Part shown: positions 14,095 through 17,718 of the stretch, in pieces
How positions within the stretch are numbered: position 1 is the stretch's first letter
How the letters are laid out: every line of letters starts with the position of its first letter
DNA from: CAISDA01 sp050258555
Lineage (GTDB): Bacteria; Bacteroidota; Ignavibacteria; UBA10030; UBA8401
NCBI GenBank assembly: GCA_050258555.1
Contig: JBLMZA010000068.1
Coordinates: 1-17,718, forward strand
Direction of reading: 5' to 3'
DNA length: 17,718 bases
Notes under the pieces: generated by a model
What the model was told of the DNA's origin: nothing
The model's input: only the letters and a program-made list of their open reading frames with translations
Databases searched by the model: none
Translations under genes and position numbers: made by a program

Positions 14095-15567
14095 TTAATT
14101 TGCCGGCGATGCTTCTGCCGATGTGAGTTTGCTGTGTTTTCTGCTGTAGAGGAAAAAGATCAGGAAGCCGAGCAGCATCCAGATGATGAGGCGCAGCCAG
14201 GTATCGCCCGGCAGCGCTAGCATCTGGATGAACGCCGTTGCGGCGCCGAGCAGGGGCACCACCGGCACGAACGGAGTGCGGAACGGCCGCTCCAGATCGG
14301 GACGCGTGCGGCGAAGCACGAGAATGCCGAGGCAGACGATGAGGAACGCAAGCAGCGTGCCGATCGACACGAGTTCCCCCAGTATGCCGATGGGGAAGAG
14401 CCCGGCGATGATCATCGAAACGGAGCCTGTGAGGATCGTCGTGACATAGGGCGTGCGATATTTCGGATGCACGCGCGAAAATGTTTTCGGAAGAAGCCCG
14501 TCGTTCGCCATCGAAAAGAAGATGCGCGGCTGGCCGAGCAGCATCACCAGAATGACGGAACTCAGCCCGGCGATGGCGCCGATTTTGATCAATGGACGCA
14601 GCCAGAAGAGTCCCGGCCCCGCCGCATTGACGCCGACGGCGATCGGATCGGGAACGTTCAGTTCGGTATAGCTGACGATGCCGGTGAGCACGAGTCCCAC
14701 GAGAATGTAGAGCACGGTTGCCACGCCGAGCGAACCCAGGATGCCGATCGGCATGTCGCGCTGCGGATTATGCGCCTCCTGCGCCGCGGTCGAAACGGCG
14801 TCGAAGCCGATATAGGCGAAGAAGATGACGCCGGCGCCCCTCAGGATGCCGCTCCAGCCGTAATGGCCGAACATGCCCGTGTTTTCGGGAATGAAGGGCG
14901 TGTAGTTCGACGGAACGATGTACCAGATGCCGAAGCCGATGAACAGGAGCACGACCGAGACCTTGACGACGACGATGAGATTGTTGATACGCGCCGACTC
15001 CTTGATGCCGATGACGAGCAGCACCGTCATGAGCGCGATGATGAACATGGCCGGAAGATTCAGGATGGCTCCCTCGTGCACGATCCATCCCTGTCCCGGA
15101 ATGTGATCGAGCGGGGCGCTGGAAAGGGCCGGCGGAATCATGATCCCGAAATCCTTCAGGAAGCTCACCATGTAGCCGCCCCAGCCGACGGCGACGGTCG
15201 ACGAGGCGAAGAGATATTCGAGAATGAGATCCCATCCGATGATCCACGCGAAAAATTCGCCGAGCGTGGCATAGGTATACGTATAGGCGCTTCCGGCCAC
15301 GGGGATCATCGATGCAAATTCCGCGTAGCAGAGTCCGGCGAACATGCACGCCAGACCGGAGATGATGAACGAGAGGAGTATGGCGGGACCGGCATACTGC
15401 GCGGCCGCCTGTCCGGTGATGACGAAGATGCCCGCACCGATGATGGCGCCGACGCCGAGTGTCGTGAGATTCGTTGCCGTGAGCGTGCGGTGCAGCCCGT
15501 GCCCCGTGTCATGGGAATGGTCGATAAGGTCTTGAACGGATTTTGTTGCAAGAAGACGTGACGCCAT
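14095..15567 (-). CDS. APC-superfamily amino acid permease (CAT/YfnA-like)
   Basis: A 490-residue inner-membrane transporter with about 12 hydrophobic segments. The TM1 unwinding motif GAIIGAGIFVITG occupies residues 40-52 and matches the consensus for substrate backbone binding in APC carriers. The TM6 region FFAYIGFDAVSTAAQEAHNPQRDMPIGI is characteristic of the cationic amino acid transporter (CAT)/YfnA branch. The short N-terminal tail is polar and His-rich (LIDHSHDTGHGLHRTL). The length is that of bacterial CAT-like proteins, lacking the longer C-terminal end of eukaryotic CATs. AAGGG precedes the ATG by about 6 nt. It lies 36 nt upstream of the corrinoid carrier gene on the same strand with no terminator between them, suggesting a joint transcript and a possible link between uptake and methyl transfer. 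The substrate is not determinable from sequence. Confidence 0.92.
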   Translation of the reverse strand: MASRLLATKSVQDLIDHSHDTGHGLHRTLTATNLTTLGVGAIIGAGIFVITGQAAAQYAGPAILLSFIISGLACMFAGLCYAEFASMIPVAGSAYTYTYATLGEFFAWIIGWDLILEYLFASSTVAVGWGGYMVSFLKDFGIMIPPALSSAPLDHIPGQGWIVHEGAILNLPAMFIIALMTVLLVIGIKESARINNLIVVVKVSVVLLFIGFGIWYIVPSNYTPFIPENTGMFGHYGWSGILRGAGVIFFAYIGFDAVSTAAQEAHNPQRDMPIGILGSLGVATVLYILVGLVLTGIVSYTELNVPDPIAVGVNAAGPGLFWLRPLIKIGAIAGLSSVILVMLLGQPRIFFSMANDGLLPKTFSRVHPKYRTPYVTTILTGSVSMIIAGLFPIGILGELVSIGTLLAFLIVCLGILVLRRTRPDLERPFRTPFVPVVPLLGAATAFIQMLALPGDTWLRLIIWMLLGFLIFFLYSRKHSKLTSAEASPAN

Positions 15568-15630
15568 AGGGACCCTTTACGAGAAAAGATGTGGAGTGAG
15601 CACATCCCGCGAGTACCGCACATTTCATGC

Positions 15631-15659
15631 ATGGTACAAAACAAAAACGCGGAATGCAA
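15631..15659 (-). promoter_or_regulatory. Weak candidate promoter for the permease-methyltransferase operon
   Basis: Minus strand: TTGCAT (15654-15659), a 17-nt spacer, then TACCAT (15631-15636), which would give a leader of about 57 nt to the permease ATG at 15567. Both hexamers match the consensus only partly. The neighbouring stretch 15660-15720 is markedly AT-rich and may help activate either divergent gene. No inverted repeat resembling an operator or riboswitch stood out in this 288-nt spacer. Confidence 0.28.
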
Positions 15660-15782
15660 GAATTTAATCGGATTTCAGCAATTTGGGGAAAAATATTTTT
15701 ATTTAGATAAAATGGGTTCCACTAACAAACAACTTACGGGCACATTGCCGTCACGGAATTCTGCGCGTTCGTCACAGCCCCG

Positions 15783-15811
15783 TTGTTTTTGCGCAAAAGC
15801 TTCCCTATACT
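15783..15811 (+). promoter_or_regulatory. Sigma70-like promoter for the exported PNPOx-fold gene
   Basis: TTGTTT (15783-15788), a 17-nt spacer, then TATACT (15806-15811). The predicted start near 15818 gives a leader of about 38 nt to ATG 15856. The same TATACT -10 occurs in the promoter at 3508-3536. Confidence 0.5.
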
Positions 15812-15855
15812 GGTGCGCCCATCTTCCATTCCACGATCGTAAAAGGAGCCATGCC

Positions 15856-16407
15856 ATGAACTTGTACACGAGTATTCTTCGCGCCGCAACGGGACTCTTC
15901 GCTGCAGCGCTGCTCACGCAGAGCAGCGTCTCTGCGCAGCCGACAGTGCAGGCTCCGCCGCGCGATTCTGTGATTGCCGCCGCGCGCGAGCTGATCGGAC
16001 AGACGCATTACTGTGCGCTCATCACGCTCGACTCGGCCGGCAGGCCGCAGGTGCGCACGATGACACCGTTTCCTCCAGAAGAGGATATGACCGTCTGGAT
16101 CGCCACTAACAGCCGCAGCAGGAAAGTGCAGGAGATCCGGAAGAATCCCCATGTCTGCCTGTACTATTCCGACCATACGAAGGGAAACGGATATGTCTCC
16201 ATCACCGGCACGGCGCAGCTGATCGATGACATGAGCGAGAAGCTCAAGCGCAAGCGGGCCTACTGGGATCAGGCCTTTCCCGATTTCACATACCTCATCC
16301 TGATCAAGGTCGTGCCCGATCATCTCGATGTGCTGAACTACAAATGGCACATGCTCAACGGTCCTGTGACATGGAGAGTGCCGAATCTGGAACTCGACGC
16401 GAAGTAA
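15856..16407 (+). CDS. Exported pyridoxamine 5'-phosphate oxidase-fold (FMN-binding split barrel) protein
   Basis: A 183-residue protein. I chose ATG 15856 because AAGGAG (15843-15848) lies 7 nt upstream and the promoter at 15783-15811 would exclude any upstream start in this frame. The N terminus MNLYTSILRAATGLFAAALL is a Sec signal peptide with a likely signal peptidase I cut after SVSA, leaving Gln as first mature residue. The body is a PNPOx-like split barrel: YCALITLDSAGRPQVRTM (the usual 'L-x-T-x-D-x-x-G-x-P-x-x-R' strand pair), then VWIATNSRSRKVQEIRKNPHVCLYY and GYVSITGTAQLIDD. These proteins usually bind FMN or a related flavin/F420/heme in the cytosol; export is unusual. PdxH-specific PLP residues were not identified, so true pyridoxine oxidase activity is unlikely. 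The 3' end overlaps the convergent AHSA1 gene by 53 nt. Confidence 0.87.
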   Translation: MNLYTSILRAATGLFAAALLTQSSVSAQPTVQAPPRDSVIAAARELIGQTHYCALITLDSAGRPQVRTMTPFPPEEDMTVWIATNSRSRKVQEIRKNPHVCLYYSDHTKGNGYVSITGTAQLIDDMSEKLKRKRAYWDQAFPDFTYLILIKVVPDHLDVLNYKWHMLNGPVTWRVPNLELDAK

Positions 16408-16864
16408 GCAGCGCCTCGAGAAAGTCCATCGATTCTTTGGCCGCGGTTTCCATGCCGGCCTTGAGCATGCCGTCGCGGTCGGCCGCCGATTGAAAAATCA
16501 GCTGGTCGGTCAGCCGTGTTTTCCCGCCGGCATCCTCGAACCGCACCGTTTCGAGCGCGACATGCCCCGGTAATCCTTCGAATTCGAACGTATAGACGAG
16601 CTTCTCGTTCGGCACGATCGTATGGTAGACGCCGCGGAACGCGGCTTCATGCCGCTCCGCATCGCGCTGGACGAACCGCCACAATCCACCCGGCTCCAGA
16701 TCGAGCATTTCCACCGTCGTTGTCAGCGAGCGCGGACCCCACCAGAGAGGGATCAGCGCCGGATCGGTGAAGGCCTTGAAGACCGCCGCACGCGGCGCAT
16801 CGAATTCCCGTATGATGACGATGTCCTGCTTTCCCGGCTCGGCCGAGATCATTGTTGTTGTCAT
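16355..16864 (-). CDS. SRPBCC/AHSA1-domain protein
   Basis: A 169-residue START-like hydrophobic-cavity protein of the AHSA1 (Aha1-like, CalC-related) group. Diagnostic blocks are IVIIREFDAPRAAVFKAFTDP (about 15-35), the WWGP motif (41-44), the LEPGG-LWRF turn, and a C-terminal helix with GM-x-x-A-x-x-ES-x-x-x-LE-x-LL. Such proteins bind hydrophobic ligands or act in detoxification; the specific role is unknown. GGAGGG lies 7 nt before the ATG. The last 17 codons or so (SRRVPDSALSMSQDR tail) extend past the usual domain end and lie antisense to the PNPOx-fold gene. Its leader carries two inverted repeats and a good promoter (16961-16989). The common ArsR regulator partner of AHSA1 genes is not adjacent here. 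Confidence 0.88.
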   Translation of the reverse strand: MTTTMISAEPGKQDIVIIREFDAPRAAVFKAFTDPALIPLWWGPRSLTTTVEMLDLEPGGLWRFVQRDAERHEAAFRGVYHTIVPNEKLVYTFEFEGLPGHVALETVRFEDAGGKTRLTDQLIFQSAADRDGMLKAGMETAAKESMDFLEALLTSRRVPDSALSMSQDR

Positions 16865-16879
16865 GATGAGCCCTCCATT

Positions 16880-16918
16880 GGCAATGGTTGATCAATTGCC
16901 GATGCGCATTGTTGCGCA
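16880..16918. repeat. Two adjacent inverted repeats in the AHSA1 gene leader
   Basis: GGCAAT (16880-16885) and ATTGCC (16895-16900) flank a 9-nt spacer, and TGCGCA is repeated at 16903-16908 and 16913-16918 around a TTGT spacer. TGCGCA is itself a palindrome, so this pair can also fold. Both lie between the predicted transcription start (about 16954) and ATG 16864, within the transcribed leader. They could be operator half-sites or RNA hairpins. Confidence 0.5.
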
Positions 16919-16960
16919 CCGCGGAACCGACCGCTTCATGAACAAATCGCACACAACGTG

Positions 16961-16989
16961 ATTGTACGATTATTTCCGGCTTCGTTCAA
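16961..16989 (-). promoter_or_regulatory. Sigma70-like promoter for the AHSA1 gene
   Basis: Minus strand: TTGAAC (16984-16989), a 17-nt spacer, then TACAAT (16961-16966). The start expected near 16954 gives a leader of about 90 nt. The rest of the 275-nt divergent spacer up to 17139 shows no comparably good promoter for the GAF-domain gene; TATACA near 17090 lacks a matching -35. Confidence 0.5.
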
Positions 16990-17139
16990 GATCCCCGCAC
17001 GATTCTTTCCGCCGCCTTCCCGCGGCTTCCCGTTTCGCCCGATAACAGCTTCGGAATGCGTGAATGATTCGTCTGAAAAGAACGTTATACATCGTATGGG
17101 GCACAATGTAACCGCCAATCATCCACCATCATGTGATCT

Positions 17140-17718
17140 ATGAACATACGTGTGAAAGAATCGACACCGGCGCGCGACGTGCAGGAGCTGGAACGCCAGC
17201 TTTCGCAGATCCAGCGGCTCTATGCCACGCTGAGCCAGGTCAATCAGCTGCTTGTCCGCGTCAAAGAGCGCGAAGAGCTCTACCGGTCGATGTGCGAAGT
17301 CGTCGTCAGATACGGCGGATTCACGCTGGCATGGGTGGGCATCCTCGACGATGAGACGGGCGACGTCAGGCCGTTTGCGGCAAAAGGAATGGACCTCGAC
17401 CACTGGCCGTTCGAGAACATCAATATCCGTCATGGCGTGCTGAGTGACAGCCTGTCGGCCATGGCCATCCGGACCGGCGGCGTCGTCACAAGCGAGGATA
17501 TTCAGACCGACGGACGCATGCAGAAAATTCATGACCGCCTGAATCATTTTCCGTTTCATTCGTCGGCCTCCATTCCGTTCCGGCTTCGGGGGAAGATCAT
17601 CGGGATGCTGAATCTCGTCTCGGACGAGGAGGGACTCTTCAAGTCGGAGGAAGAGCTGCACCTGCTGCAGGAAATGGGCGCCGATATTTCCTTCGCGCTG
17701 GATGCGATGGAAAGCGAA
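17140..17718 (+). CDS. GAF-domain signalling protein, N-terminal part (probable sensor kinase or cyclase)
   Basis: An open frame of 193 codons from ATG 17140 runs off the right edge without a stop. Residues about 12-50 are a coiled-coil lead (VQELERQLSQIQRLYATLSQVNQLLVRVKEREELY, shown here in two parts: VQELERQLSQIQRLYATL and SQVNQLLVRVKEREELY). This 'L-x-x-VNQ-x-(L/I)-(V/L)R' plus 'EELY-x-x-(M/I)C' entry is standard for GAF domains in bacterial hybrid sensors. The GAF domain spans about 50-188: VVVRYGGFTLAWVGIL, then the SSASIPFRLRGKIIGMLNLVS strand-helix end, read in the frame as SSASIPF and GKIIGMLNLVS, closing with LLQEMGADISFALD. The output domain lies beyond the window; a PAS, histidine kinase or GGDEF is usual after this arrangement. 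No Shine-Dalgarno precedes ATG 17140; GTG 17152 is a possible alternative. Confidence 0.82.
   Translation, partial: MNIRVKESTPARDVQELERQLSQIQRLYATLSQVNQLLVRVKEREELYRSMCEVVVRYGGFTLAWVGILDDETGDVRPFAAKGMDLDHWPFENINIRHGVLSDSLSAMAIRTGGVVTSEDIQTDGRMQKIHDRLNHFPFHSSASIPFRLRGKIIGMLNLVSDEEGLFKSEEELHLLQEMGADISFALDAMESE

Noticed and set aside
14467..15561. A 364-residue plus-strand frame opposite the APC permease
   Set aside because: It has the extreme Asp/Glu/His/Arg composition expected from the reverse complement of a membrane protein gene, with no motifs.
15589..15855. An 89-residue upstream extension of the exported PNPOx-fold protein
   Set aside because: It would bury the signal peptide in the middle of the chain and would run across the AT-rich promoter region. 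ATG 15856 has an ideal ribosome site.
1..17718. CRISPR arrays, tRNA/rRNA genes, insertion sequences, prophage or defence islands
   Set aside because: I found no short regularly spaced repeats outside coding solenoid repeats, no cloverleaf-like intergenic sequence, and no transposase, integrase, toxin or nuclease genes. The intergenic gaps are too short for most of these.

Overview
This is a 17.7 kb, moderately GC-rich, gene-dense bacterial chromosomal window with several compact operons. Nothing in it looks mobile: I see no insertion sequences, integrases, CRISPR arrays, tRNA or rRNA. The envelope genes point to a didermic (Gram-negative type) bacterium: three predicted lipoproteins, a class C PBP4-type DacB, and MltG. 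A glutaminyl-cyclase-like lipoprotein occurs together with an exported protein whose predicted mature N terminus is Gln. That pairing fits the 'Q-rule' known from Bacteroidetes, so I favour the Bacteroidota/Chlorobiota/Ignavibacteriota side of the tree, but only at low confidence. Several upstream regions carry sigma70-like promoters with a recurring TATACT-type -10 box.

Layout. 1-646 (+): the C-terminal end of a cysteine desulfurase, then a small lipoprotein. 673-3449 (-): a three-gene run of glutaminyl-cyclase-like M28 lipoprotein, prmA and a Ppx/GppA phosphatase, led by a good promoter at 3508-3536. 3643-4638 (+): a DUF4097-type beta-helix protein with an ECF-sigma-like promoter motif, ending in a bidirectional terminator shared with dacB (4691-6160, -). 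6297-9448 (+): tsaD-trpA-chorismate mutase-mltG, with stop/start overlaps between the first three genes. 9509-11467 (+): a protein of five PAS domains with no output domain. 11514-14058 (-): a cobamide-dependent methyltransferase cassette (corrinoid protein, MetH-type reactivation protein, UroD-family methyltransferase), probably co-transcribed with an upstream APC amino-acid permease (14095-15567, -). 15856-16407 (+): an exported PNPOx-fold protein, overlapping tail-to-tail with an AHSA1/SRPBCC gene (16355-16864, -). 17140 to the end (+): the N-terminal part of a GAF-domain signalling protein.

How the genes work together. The clearest functional module is the corrinoid cassette. A cobalamin carrier, an AdoMet-binding activation protein that would rescue oxidised cobalamin, and a zinc methyltransferase of the MtaA/MtbA/UroD type are linked by short overlaps or gaps, but the substrate-specific methyltransferase that normally loads the carrier is absent. 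The tsaD operon mixes tRNA modification, aromatic amino-acid synthesis and peptidoglycan chain-length control. Most other genes are envelope or housekeeping functions.

No gene-free stretch exceeds 300 bases. The longest (15568-15855, 16865-17139, 3450-3642, 6161-6296) are promoter regions and are described as such.
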